Positions 7,746 to 15,324 of a stretch of 64,000 nucleotides of DNA are shown piece by piece (positions within the stretch are counted from its first letter, which is position 1; every line of letters starts with the position of its first letter). The DNA lies in contig CALSAQ010000002.1 of NCBI GenBank assembly GCA_943372995.1, forward strand, positions 62,001 through 126,000, read 5' to 3'. This DNA comes from CAJBVG01 sp943372995. GTDB lineage: Bacteria; Bacteroidota; Bacteroidia; Sphingobacteriales; Sphingobacteriaceae. The notes beneath the pieces are model-generated. The model searched no databases. It was not told where the DNA came from and saw only the letters and a program-made list of their open reading frames with translations. Position numbers and translations under genes: made by a program.

Positions 7746-9539
7746 ATGGAAAGCATTGATAAGAAAACACTAACAAAAGGTGGAGAGTTTTTAATTAAAG
7801 AAACTTTTGCTAAAGATATTTTCATTCCAGAGGAATGGACTGAAGAGCAAAGAATGATTGCACAAACCTGTGAGGATTTTTTGAGGTCCGAAGTTTATCC
7901 CAACCTCGACCGTATCGATAATCACGAAGAAGGTTTGATGGAAAGTTTGATGAATAAAGCTGGAGAGCTAGGTTTATTAGGTGTTTCGGTACCCGAACAA
8001 TACGGTGGCTTTGGAAAAGATTTTAATTCTTCGATGTTGGTTACAGAGAAGGTAGGTTCAGGACATTCATTTGCTGTAGCACTCTCTGCACATACAGGTA
8101 TAGGTACATTACCAATTTTGTATTACGGTAATGAGGAACAAAAAGCCAAATATATTCCGAAGTTAGCAAGTGGCGAATGGAAAGCAGCATATTGCTTAAC
8201 GGAGCCAAATGCAGGTTCCGATGCAAATTCAGGAAAAACAAAAGCTACCCTTTCTGCCGATGGTAAACATTGGATTATTAATGGACAGAAAATGTGGATT
8301 ACAAATGGAGGGTTTGCAGATGTGTTTACGGTATTTGCTAAAATCGACGACGATGAAAATTTATCTGCATTTATTATAGAAAAATCTTTTGGAGGAATAA
8401 CCATGAATCCAGAAGAGCATAAAATGGGAATAAAAGGATCTTCTACTCGCCAGGTATTTTTTAATGATTGTAAAGTGCCAGTAGAAAATTTATTATCAGA
8501 ACGTCAGAATGGATTTAAAATCGCAGTTAATATTTTAAATATTGGTCGTATAAAATTATGTGCATCGGCATTGGGTGCTTGTAAAGAAGTAACGAACAAA
8601 GCGGTTAATTATGCGAATGAAAGAATTCAATTTAATATCCCGATTTCTAAATATGGAGCAATAAGGTATAAAATGGCTGAAATGGCTATTAAAATATGGT
8701 GTACCGAAGCCGCAACATATAGGGCGGGGCAAAATATTGATGATGCTTATGATGCCTTATTAGCATCTGGAATGGATTCAGGAAAAGCAAAACTGAAAAG
8801 TACAGAACAGTATGCTGTAGAATGTGCTATATTAAAAGTGTACGGATCTGAAGTCTTAGATTATGTGGTAGATGAAGGTGTGCAAATATATGGTGGTATG
8901 GGATATTCGGCTGAAGCACCTATGGATAGGGCTTATCGCGATGCTCGTATTAACAGAATTTTTGAAGGTACTAATGAAATCAACAGACTATTAACAGTTG
9001 ATATGATGTTGAAAAGAGCCATGAAAGGAGAGTTGGATTTAATGACACCGGCAATGAACGTGGCTAAAGAATTAATGGAAATACCAGATTTTGGTGAAGA
9101 GTTAGATGGAGTATTTGCAAAGGAGAAAAAAGCATTACAGAATTTGAAAAAAGCAACTCTAATGGTTGCAGGAGCTGCGGTACAAAAATTCATGATGACA
9201 TTAGCCAAAGAACAGGAAATCTTAATGAATATTGCCGACATGGCAAGCTTGTCATATATTGCTGAGAGCGCATTGCTACGTGCTGAAAAAATGTTAATGA
9301 CCAAAACCGAAGCAGAAGTTTCATTGCAAGTTGATATGGCAAGAATCTATTTGCACGAAGCTTTAGATAAAGCATACCTACAAGGTAAAGAAGCAATAAA
9401 TTCATTTGCCGAAGGTGATGAGCAGCGTATGATGTTAATGGGCTTAAGAAGATTCACGAAAATAGAACCGATGAATTTGAAGGAAGCTCGCCAAAGAATT
9501 GCTAAGAAAATGATTGAAGAGAATAAGTACTGTTTCTAA
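7746..9539 (+). CDS. fadE: Acyl-CoA dehydrogenase
   Basis: A 597-residue FAD enzyme for the first oxidation step. The N-terminal helical domain carries FGKDFNSSML; YCLTEPNAGSDANSG near residues 150-165 is the FAD/substrate loop; the region QIYGGMGYSAEAPMDRAYRD is followed by RIFEGTNEINR with the catalytic glutamate at E407. The extra C-terminal helical domain of about 170 residues gives the length of Bacillus FadE and of very-long-chain enzymes rather than the 380-residue short forms. Last gene of the fadN-fadA-fadE operon; its electron acceptor (ETF) is not encoded in this window. Confidence 0.93.
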   Translation: MESIDKKTLTKGGEFLIKETFAKDIFIPEEWTEEQRMIAQTCEDFLRSEVYPNLDRIDNHEEGLMESLMNKAGELGLLGVSVPEQYGGFGKDFNSSMLVTEKVGSGHSFAVALSAHTGIGTLPILYYGNEEQKAKYIPKLASGEWKAAYCLTEPNAGSDANSGKTKATLSADGKHWIINGQKMWITNGGFADVFTVFAKIDDDENLSAFIIEKSFGGITMNPEEHKMGIKGSSTRQVFFNDCKVPVENLLSERQNGFKIAVNILNIGRIKLCASALGACKEVTNKAVNYANERIQFNIPISKYGAIRYKMAEMAIKIWCTEAATYRAGQNIDDAYDALLASGMDSGKAKLKSTEQYAVECAILKVYGSEVLDYVVDEGVQIYGGMGYSAEAPMDRAYRDARINRIFEGTNEINRLLTVDMMLKRAMKGELDLMTPAMNVAKELMEIPDFGEELDGVFAKEKKALQNLKKATLMVAGAAVQKFMMTLAKEQEILMNIADMASLSYIAESALLRAEKMLMTKTEAEVSLQVDMARIYLHEALDKAYLQGKEAINSFAEGDEQRMMLMGLRRFTKIEPMNLKEARQRIAKKMIEENKYCF

Positions 9540-9566
9540 AACTCTGAAATGTATCGTACTTGTTCT

Positions 9567-9574
9567 TATCTTTG
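9567..9574 (+). promoter_or_regulatory. -7 element TATCTTTG before the WYL regulator
   Basis: TATCTTTG is a full TAnnTTTG match 34 bp upstream of the ATG. No convincing -33 TTTG is seen. Confidence 0.4.
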
Positions 9575-9608
9575 TGTACCATAATGAGCAAATATATGGG
9601 AAGGGACA

Positions 9609-10331
9609 ATGAAGGATAATGATACAAAAAGATTATCAAGATTAACAGCAATATTAACTCAATTGCAGACGAAAAGACTGTTAACCGCTTCGGAGTTGGC
9701 AAGTAAATTCTCAGTGAGTAATAGAACGATATATCGTGATATAAAAGCACTTGAACAAGCTGGGGTGCCCGTGCTAACAGAAGAAGGTAAAGGGTACTCC
9801 ATTATGGATGGATATAGAATTCCTCCAGTGATGTTTACGGAATCCGAAGCCAATGCCTTAATTACTGCCGAGCAATTGATACAGACTAATAAGGATGCTT
9901 CTTTTGTAAAAGACTATCAAGACGCCATAAATAAAATAAAGTCGGTTTTAAGAACGAATACAAAGGAGAAAGTGAATTTGCTTTCAAACCGAGTTGTGTT
10001 TAGGCAAAATGCTAATAATAATAGAACGAGTAATTATTTGTCGATACTACAACTTGCCTTAACGAATTTTAATCTTACAAAAATTAGTTATCGTTCAGCT
10101 GAAACTAATGAACCCACAGAGCGATTAATCGAACCCTTTGCTATATATAGCACACAAGAAAATTGGTTGCTTATTGCTTTCTGTAGGTTAAGAAATGAAT
10201 TCAGATCATTTCGTTTAGATAGAATCCAACAATTAGAGATACTTGATGAGAAGTTTGACCCTCATAAACTTTCGTTACAAGAGTATTTTGAGATATGTAA
10301 AGCAAAATATTTTACAACACCCATGACATAA
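9609..10331 (+). CDS. WYL-domain transcriptional regulator (YafY type)
   Basis: A 240-residue DNA-binding protein. Residues 8-60 form a winged helix (HTH_11) with the recognition helix in ASKFSVSNRTIYRDIKALEQ, and the rest forms a WYL ligand-sensing domain (for example RLIEPFAIYSTQENWLLIAFC, with the usual IEP and W..IA signatures, followed by SFRLDRI). Such regulators often act on adjacent genes. The next genes downstream, a GyrI-like protein, a YdeI-like protein and a cupin, are co-directional and are the likeliest targets. A short overlapping frame (9584-9619) precedes the start but is not conserved enough to call. Confidence 0.85.
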   Translation: MKDNDTKRLSRLTAILTQLQTKRLLTASELASKFSVSNRTIYRDIKALEQAGVPVLTEEGKGYSIMDGYRIPPVMFTESEANALITAEQLIQTNKDASFVKDYQDAINKIKSVLRTNTKEKVNLLSNRVVFRQNANNNRTSNYLSILQLALTNFNLTKISYRSAETNEPTERLIEPFAIYSTQENWLLIAFCRLRNEFRSFRLDRIQQLEILDEKFDPHKLSLQEYFEICKAKYFTTPMT

Positions 10332-10349
10332 GGTTGTCGCAGTGCAGTA

Positions 10350-10357
10350 TATTTTTG
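10350..10357 (+). promoter_or_regulatory. -7 element TATTTTTG before the GyrI-like gene
   Basis: TATTTTTG is a full TAnnTTTG match 28 bp upstream of the ATG at 10386, so the small-gene cluster could have its own promoter apart from the WYL regulator. Confidence 0.35.
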
Positions 10358-10385
10358 GAGTTTAATCATTAAATTTCAAAATAAT

Positions 10386-10847
10386 ATGAACAATCAAACT
10401 ATTCAAAAATTCAGTGTAATAGGAATTTCTGTAAGAACAACTAATGAAAACGGCCAAGTAGCGCATGACATCCCCGCATTGTGGAGCAGGTTTATGTCTG
10501 AATCTGTTGCAGATAACATTCCAAATAAAATTAACAATACTTTATATTGCATGTATACAGATTATGAAAAGGATCATACTAAACCTTATACTGCTATTTT
10601 AGGTTGTAGGGTTGATAGTTTAGATGTTATTCCTTCTGGTATGGTTGGCTTAACAATTGAAGAAGGGTTGTATTCGAAATTTGTTGCAAAGGGAGATTTA
10701 ATGCAGGGTGCGGTTTTTAATGAATGGAACAAAATTTGGAATGCAAATTTGGATAGAGTATTTACTGTTGATTTTGAAGTCTATGATGAAAAATCAATAG
10801 ATATGAAAAATGCGGAAGTAGATATATTTATTGCGATAAAAGAATAA
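10386..10847 (+). CDS. GyrI-like effector-binding domain protein
   Basis: A 153-residue stand-alone domain. The pattern GISVRTTNE..., ALWSRFMSE, LYCMYTDYEKDHTKPYTAIL and the C-terminal VDFEVYDEK...VDIFIAI matches the AraC effector-binding / GyrI-like fold, which binds small hydrophobic or drug-like ligands. There is no HTH, so it is a ligand-binding or scavenging protein rather than a regulator by itself. It follows the WYL regulator and lies 6 bp before the YdeI-like gene. Confidence 0.75.
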   Translation: MNNQTIQKFSVIGISVRTTNENGQVAHDIPALWSRFMSESVADNIPNKINNTLYCMYTDYEKDHTKPYTAILGCRVDSLDVIPSGMVGLTIEEGLYSKFVAKGDLMQGAVFNEWNKIWNANLDRVFTVDFEVYDEKSIDMKNAEVDIFIAIKE

Positions 10848-10853
10848 AGATAA

Positions 10854-11348
10854 ATGTCGGATATCCCATTATTAGATAAAGAATACTTCCTTCAGAAATT
10901 TCCAGGCAAAGGAGGCTGGACCTATGCAGAAATTCCAGAAATAGCACAGGATAAATCAGCTCACTTTGGTTGGGTAAAAGTGAAAGGAAGTATTGATGGG
11001 TTTGAAATAAATAAATACCATCTAATGCCTATGGGAAATGGGAAGCTTTTTTTACCCGTAAAAGCAGAAATCAGAAAGAAAATAAAAAAACAAGCAGGCG
11101 ATGTTGTACATGTTATTTTGTATGCTGATAATGAACCATTGGAGGTGCCCGAAGAACTCATGTTGTGCTTAAGGGAGGATGAAGAAGCGTTAGATTTTTT
11201 CAATTCTCTTAGCGAGAGTGAGCAACTTTATTATGTGAAATGGATATATTCAGCCAAAACAGATAATACAAAGGTAGAGCGTATAGCAAAAGCCTTAGAT
11301 AAGCTATCAAAAAAACAAAAATATCATCATCGAATTCAATACAAATAA
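10854..11348 (+). CDS. DUF1905/YdeI-like protein
   Basis: A 164-residue cytoplasmic protein in two parts. Residues 14-95 have the DUF1905 beta-barrel pattern (GGWTYAEIPEI, FGWVKVKGSIDGFEINKYHLMP, GKLFLPVKAEIRKKIKKQAGD). Residues 110-164 (ALDFFNSLSESEQLYYVKWI ... ERIAKALDKLSKK) match the helical YdeI C-terminal domain, in which the ..Y..WI..AK...R..RI segment is diagnostic. YdeI homologues are loosely linked to bacteriocin or peptide tolerance; the biochemical role is unknown. Probably co-transcribed with the GyrI-like gene. Confidence 0.75.
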   Translation: MSDIPLLDKEYFLQKFPGKGGWTYAEIPEIAQDKSAHFGWVKVKGSIDGFEINKYHLMPMGNGKLFLPVKAEIRKKIKKQAGDVVHVILYADNEPLEVPEELMLCLREDEEALDFFNSLSESEQLYYVKWIYSAKTDNTKVERIAKALDKLSKKQKYHHRIQYK

Positions 11349-11362
11349 TTGTAAATTCGATA

Positions 11363-11725
11363 ATGGAAAAAATTAGTATAGCAGATAAACTTTCTAAATT
11401 TAATGATCATTGGAATCCGAGAATTATTGCGGAACTCAATGGGCAACATGTAAAATTGGTTAAATTCCAAGGAGAATTTGTTTGGCATAAATATGAAAAT
11501 GAAGATGAACTTTTTTATGTTTTAGAAGGCGAGTTTAAAATGGAATTTCGAGATAAAACAGTTTTGCTAAAAGAAAATGAGTTGATTGTTGTGCCAAAAG
11601 GAGTTGAACATAGACCCATAGCGGATAAAGAAGTTTCAGTGATGTTGTTTGAGCCAATGGCGACGCTAAATACGGGCGACAGCAGTGATCATACATTAAC
11701 TCAAGAAGACTTAAAGCGAATATAG
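11363..11725 (+). CDS. Small cupin-domain protein
   Basis: A 120-residue single-domain cupin. WHKYENEDELFYVLEGE at about 42-58 gives the first motif with the metal-ligand His and Glu, and VPKGVEHRPIADKEVSVMLFEP at about 77-98 gives the second with a further His. This bicupin-half architecture suits a metal-dependent isomerase, dioxygenase or sensor; substrate unknown. It lies 14 bp after the YdeI-like gene on the same strand. Confidence 0.8.
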   Translation: MEKISIADKLSKFNDHWNPRIIAELNGQHVKLVKFQGEFVWHKYENEDELFYVLEGEFKMEFRDKTVLLKENELIVVPKGVEHRPIADKEVSVMLFEPMATLNTGDSSDHTLTQEDLKRI

Positions 11726-11801
11726 TGGAGGTGTTTCGGCCTTGTAGTGAATATTAATTAAATATTTTTTCTTATTTTGCTTTTTAATTAACATATAAAT
11801 T

Positions 11802-12215
11802 ATGAAGAAATATCTTTTTTTGGCCGGTGTAGTATTCATTGCAGCATGTGCAACGAAAAAAACGGAGAGTCCGAAGCCTACTATTGCACCTCCTGCTATT
11901 TCAAGCAATGCAAATACTCCTAGTTCAACCATAGCTCCCAAAAAAGTAGCTAGTTATACTCCAGATCAATATGCACTTGTTAATTCTGCATTTAAATTCG
12001 ACGATTTTATGAAGGGCAAATCTATTTATGAAAATAAATGTGGTACATGTCATTCTTTAAAAGAGCCTACCGAATTCCCTGTAGAATTGTGGGAAGATGT
12101 TGTACCTAATATGGTAGTTAAGTACAATAAAAAATTTCCAGATACAATTATTGATCAACCTTATTCAGATTTGATTTTAAATTATGTTGTATCAGCGGTA
12201 AAGATGAATAAGTAA
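11802..12215 (+). CDS. Lipoprotein monoheme cytochrome c
   Basis: A 137-residue exported lipoprotein. The signal peptide ends in the lipobox FIAAC (C16), followed by a Pro/Ser/Thr linker to about residue 50. CGTCH at 80-84 is a haem c attachment site, and VPNM (M104) could supply the axial methionine. The domain is shorter than classical cytochrome c. It would face the periplasm and carry electrons, possibly to the cbb3 oxidase encoded 35 kb away; that link is inference. The stop codon overlaps the ATG of the GNAT gene by one base. Confidence 0.8.
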   Translation: MKKYLFLAGVVFIAACATKKTESPKPTIAPPAISSNANTPSSTIAPKKVASYTPDQYALVNSAFKFDDFMKGKSIYENKCGTCHSLKEPTEFPVELWEDVVPNMVVKYNKKFPDTIIDQPYSDLILNYVVSAVKMNK

Positions 12216-12760
12216 TGAACAAATTTCCGTTTGAAAAATTTCCGAGAATTGAAACAGATCGTTTAATATTAAGGGAAGTCCGCGATGACGATGTCGCGGA
12301 TTTTTTTCTATTGAGGTCTAACCCTTCAATCATGCAATTCATTCCAAGACCCGTAGCACAAACTGAGCAAGATGTTTTAGATCTTATTCATGCGGGTAGG
12401 GAAGGCTATGAGAAATCGGAAATTATGAATTTCGCCATTGCTCTTAAAGAGACGGATCAATTTATTGGAGCAGCAGGCTATTTTAGACCTAACTGGAACT
12501 GGCATCGTACTGAGGTAGGTTATATTTTAAATCCTGAACATAGAGGGAAGGGCTATGTGCATGAAGCAATGAACGCATTAGTAGATTTTGCTTTCGATGT
12601 CATAGGATTTCATTCACTAGAGGCAATTATAGATCCAAGAAATCAGGCCTCTATTAATGTTGTCGAGAAGCTGGGTTTTGTAAAAGAAGGGCATATCAAA
12701 GAGAGAGAATTTTGGAATGGAGAATATTTAGACTCTCTCATTTACTCACTCATTAGATAG
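12215..12760 (+). CDS. GNAT-family N-acetyltransferase (RimJ/RimL type)
   Basis: A 181-residue acetyltransferase. FPRIETDRLILREV at about residues 8-21 is the typical N-terminus of the RimJ/RimL subgroup. GYILNPEHRGKGYVHEAM at about 107-124 contains the acetyl-CoA pyrophosphate loop (R-G-K-G-Y), followed by IIDPRNQASINVVEKLGF with the conserved N..S..V.EKLGF helix. Substrate unknown: protein N-termini or small amines. Translationally coupled to the cytochrome gene, and overlapping the photolyase gene tail-to-tail by 15 bp. A strong terminator-like hairpin lies inside its first 100 bases. Confidence 0.85.
   Translation: MNKFPFEKFPRIETDRLILREVRDDDVADFFLLRSNPSIMQFIPRPVAQTEQDVLDLIHAGREGYEKSEIMNFAIALKETDQFIGAAGYFRPNWNWHRTEVGYILNPEHRGKGYVHEAMNALVDFAFDVIGFHSLEAIIDPRNQASINVVEKLGFVKEGHIKEREFWNGEYLDSLIYSLIR
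12279..12307 (+). terminator. Intragenic terminator-like hairpin in the GNAT gene
   Basis: TCCGCGA (12279-12285) and TCGCGGA (12294-12300) form a GC-rich 7-bp stem around an 8-nt loop and are followed at once by seven T residues. All features of an intrinsic terminator are present, yet it lies inside the coding sequence (VRDDDVADFF). It could end transcripts of the upstream cytochrome gene. Confidence 0.55.
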
Positions 12761-14038
12761 TGCTTTTTTATAAGTACTTAAACATCGCTCTCTCGCAAAT
12801 TTATGTTCTACAATAGGAGTAGGATATGTTAATTCTTGAAATTCAGGAACCCATTTTTTTATGTATTCAAATTTAGGGTCGAATTTTTTGGTCTGCTCCC
12901 AGGGGTTAAATATCCTGAAATATGGTGCAGCATCACAACCACTGCTGCTTGCCCATTGCCAGCCACCATTATTAGATGATAATTCAAAATCTAGTAGTTT
13001 ACGCGCAAAATAATTTTCTCCCCATCGCCAATCGATAAGTAAATGTTTGATGAGAAAACTAGCAACAATCATGCGCACTCTGTTGTGCATAAAGCCCGTG
13101 GCATTGAGCTCTCTCATCCCTGCATCAACTATTGGATATCCTGTATTCCCATCACACCATCGTTTAAATTCTTCTTCATTGTTTCTCCATACAATGTTAT
13201 CGTAGGCGGGTTTAAATGAACGTGTAGCTGCATGTGGGAAATGCCAGATAATCATAAAATAAAAATCTCTCCATATTAATTCATTAAGCCAAGTGTCGGA
13301 ATGATTTTTAGCATTTCGTGCTAATTCTCTTATACTAACAGTGCCAAAGCGTAGATGGATAGATATTCTTGATGTGCCTTTAATGGCTGGATAATCTCTT
13401 TTCTGATGATAATCTTTTAATATACTTCTGTATTCTGCAACTGGAATTTCGATAGACGAACGTACAAAACCTAAATCATTTAATTCAATAGCTTTAAGTG
13501 CATTTGAGCGTAGTAGTTTATTAAAGTATTGTGATGTGGGGTAGCTTTTTAAATAAAATGAATTTAATTTTTTTAGCCATTTGTTTTTATAAGGAGTGAA
13601 AACCGTATAAGGTTTACCGTCGTCTTTCACTACTTCCTCTTTTTCGAAAATAACTTGATCTTTATAGCTCTCAAAAGAAACGTGATGTTTAATTAAGTAA
13701 TCTTTTATTTCCTCATCTCTTTGTTGGGCATAAGGCTCATAATCGTGATTGCAGATAACGCTTTTAATACCCTCTGTTTTGATAAGCTCCTTGAATACAT
13801 CTTGAGGTGTTGAATGATATACCCATAAAGAGGATCCTAATTCTTCTAATTCTTTTTTTAGTCGTTCAATCTGATCGTAAATAAAACTTACTCTAGCATC
13901 GTCTTTGTCATCAAGTTTAGAAAGAATGTTTTTGTCGAAAATAAAAATGCATTGGGTTTCTCCTTCTTTTCTTAAAGCATGATATAACCCTGCATTATCT
14001 TCTAATCGAAGGTCTCTTCTAAACCAAAATATGTTCAT
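12746..14038 (-). CDS. phrB: Class I deoxyribodipyrimidine photolyase
   Basis: A 430-residue flavoprotein that splits cyclobutane pyrimidine dimers with blue light. The N-terminal antenna domain opens with IFWFRRDLRLEDNAGL. The C-terminal FAD domain contains LNELIWRDFYFMI, the stretch GNTGYPIVDAGMRELNATG, HNRVRMIVASFL, and DFELSSNNGGWQWASSSGCD with the FAD/DNA-contact residues, then PYFRIFNPWEQ. Length is at the short end of the class. It overlaps the upstream TIGR01777 gene by 4 bp, so the two are translationally coupled; photolyase plus this epimerase is a recurrent pairing in light-responsive operons. Confidence 0.93.
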   Translation of the reverse strand: MNIFWFRRDLRLEDNAGLYHALRKEGETQCIFIFDKNILSKLDDKDDARVSFIYDQIERLKKELEELGSSLWVYHSTPQDVFKELIKTEGIKSVICNHDYEPYAQQRDEEIKDYLIKHHVSFESYKDQVIFEKEEVVKDDGKPYTVFTPYKNKWLKKLNSFYLKSYPTSQYFNKLLRSNALKAIELNDLGFVRSSIEIPVAEYRSILKDYHQKRDYPAIKGTSRISIHLRFGTVSIRELARNAKNHSDTWLNELIWRDFYFMIIWHFPHAATRSFKPAYDNIVWRNNEEEFKRWCDGNTGYPIVDAGMRELNATGFMHNRVRMIVASFLIKHLLIDWRWGENYFARKLLDFELSSNNGGWQWASSSGCDAAPYFRIFNPWEQTKKFDPKFEYIKKWVPEFQELTYPTPIVEHKFARERCLSTYKKALSNE

Positions 14039-14931
14039 TGTACGATTAAATTTTTTAGTGCCTCGTTTAGTGTTGTGAATTTAAATGAATAGCCTGAGCT
14101 TTCTATTTTTTTTGAACTTACTCTAGTGCTTCCAAGTACAACGGCCGACATTTCTCCAAATATAATTTTTAATATAAATGCAGGTATATTAGGAGCCCAA
14201 AATCTTTTATGCATTACCTCAGCCAGTTGCTTGCTGAATTCATAATTAGTTACAGGATTAGGCGCAACTGCATTATACACTCCTGATAAGTTTGTGTTCT
14301 CTGCAGCGAACTTAAACATGGTACACAAATCATTCAGATGTATCCAACTCATCCATTGTTTGCCGTTGCCTAATGGAGATCCTAGATGGAACCTGAAGGG
14401 TAAAATCATTTGTTTTAAGGCTCCACCTTTTAAGCTAAGTACTATACCTGTTCTTAACTTAACGGTTCTAATCCCTAATTTCTCGATTTTATTCACCTCG
14501 TTTTCCCATGCAATACAAGTTGTGCCTAAAAAATCTTTAGAAGGACTGTCGTCTTCTGTCAACAGCAAGTCCCCTCTATCCGAATAGTATCCAATTGCGG
14601 AAGATGAAATAAATGCTTTTACCTGATGATTATTTTTAGAAAGATGTTCGAATAATAATCTTGTTGATTTTACCCTACTTTCAATAATTTCAACTTTGCG
14701 TTGATCTGTCCACAGTTTATCCGCAATGCCTTCACCTGCTAGATGAATAATCGTATCAATACCATCAAAAGCGCCATCTTGGAGATAATTATTGTTAATG
14801 TCCCATTGAACAAAACCTGGTTTGTTCATCTTCTTGCGACTTAATATAGTTACTCGATGACCATTATCGGTTAATAATCTGGTTAATTCGCCACCTACTA
14901 AGCCAGTACCACCACTTATTAATATATTCAT
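14035..14931 (-). CDS. TIGR01777-family epimerase (SDR superfamily)
   Basis: A 298-residue extended short-chain dehydrogenase-like protein. ISGGTGLVGGELTRLL at about 4-19 is the Rossmann glycine motif, followed by DTIIHLAGEGIADKLWTDQR and SRVKSTRLL, which are typical of the TIGR01777/YfcH group. SSSAIGYYSDRGD holds the S..YY catalytic region. The C-terminal DUF1731-like tail (FWAPNIPAFILKIIFGEMS, VVLGSTRVSSKKIESSGY) is complete. Enzyme substrate is unknown; homologues are often annotated as a cell-division inhibitor without direct proof. Transcribed together with the photolyase. Confidence 0.88.
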   Translation of the reverse strand: MNILISGGTGLVGGELTRLLTDNGHRVTILSRKKMNKPGFVQWDINNNYLQDGAFDGIDTIIHLAGEGIADKLWTDQRKVEIIESRVKSTRLLFEHLSKNNHQVKAFISSSAIGYYSDRGDLLLTEDDSPSKDFLGTTCIAWENEVNKIEKLGIRTVKLRTGIVLSLKGGALKQMILPFRFHLGSPLGNGKQWMSWIHLNDLCTMFKFAAENTNLSGVYNAVAPNPVTNYEFSKQLAEVMHKRFWAPNIPAFILKIIFGEMSAVVLGSTRVSSKKIESSGYSFKFTTLNEALKNLIVQ

Positions 14932-14986
14932 AAGGTTTTGTATTAAGTCTGAATATCAGCCTCTATATAAACCAAATTAAAATCAT

Positions 14987-14994
14987 TAAGTTTG
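14987..14994 (+). promoter_or_regulatory. -7 element TAAGTTTG before the ferredoxin-like gene
   Basis: A full TAnnTTTG match. It supports the ATG at 15010 as start of the next gene and argues against a TTG at 14992 that lies inside the element. Confidence 0.45.
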
Positions 14995-15009
14995 ATTTTT
15001 ATAAATTTT

Positions 15010-15324
15010 ATGATTTACAGTAAACATATTTTCATTTGTACAAATCAACGTCCTGAAGGTGCAGCAAAGCCTAGTTGTGGAGAAACGCATGGAATGGCTT
15101 TGGTTACAGAGTTTAAAAAGCAAATTAAAGACAAAGGACTCAGTATAGAAGTTCGTGCACAAAAAACAGGTTGTTTAGATGTTTGTGATTTTGGTCCTGC
15201 ATTAGTTGTTTACCCCGACGCAATTTTTTATCAACACGTACAATTAGATGACGTATCAGAAATCGTAGAGTCACATTTGCAAAATAATATCCCAGTACAG
15301 CGACTAGTATTAGAAAGCAAATAG
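15010..15324 (+). CDS. Thioredoxin-like [2Fe-2S] ferredoxin
   Basis: A 104-residue protein read from the ATG at 15010. Cysteines occur as IFICTNQR (C10), KPSCGE (C23) and TGCLDVCDFGP (last pair C-x3-C), the C-x12-C ... C-x3-C layout of the thioredoxin-like ferredoxins that bind one 2Fe-2S cluster. ALVVYP and the C-terminal acidic helix complete the fold. It probably serves as an electron carrier; partner unknown. Its stop codon directly abuts that of the convergent ccoI gene, with no bases between. Confidence 0.8.
   Translation: MIYSKHIFICTNQRPEGAAKPSCGETHGMALVTEFKKQIKDKGLSIEVRAQKTGCLDVCDFGPALVVYPDAIFYQHVQLDDVSEIVESHLQNNIPVQRLVLESK

Noticed and set aside
9584..9619. A short frame of 11 codons overlapping the start of the WYL regulator, possibly a leader peptide
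   Set aside because: No repeated regulatory codons, no attenuator structure follows, and such short frames are expected by chance.
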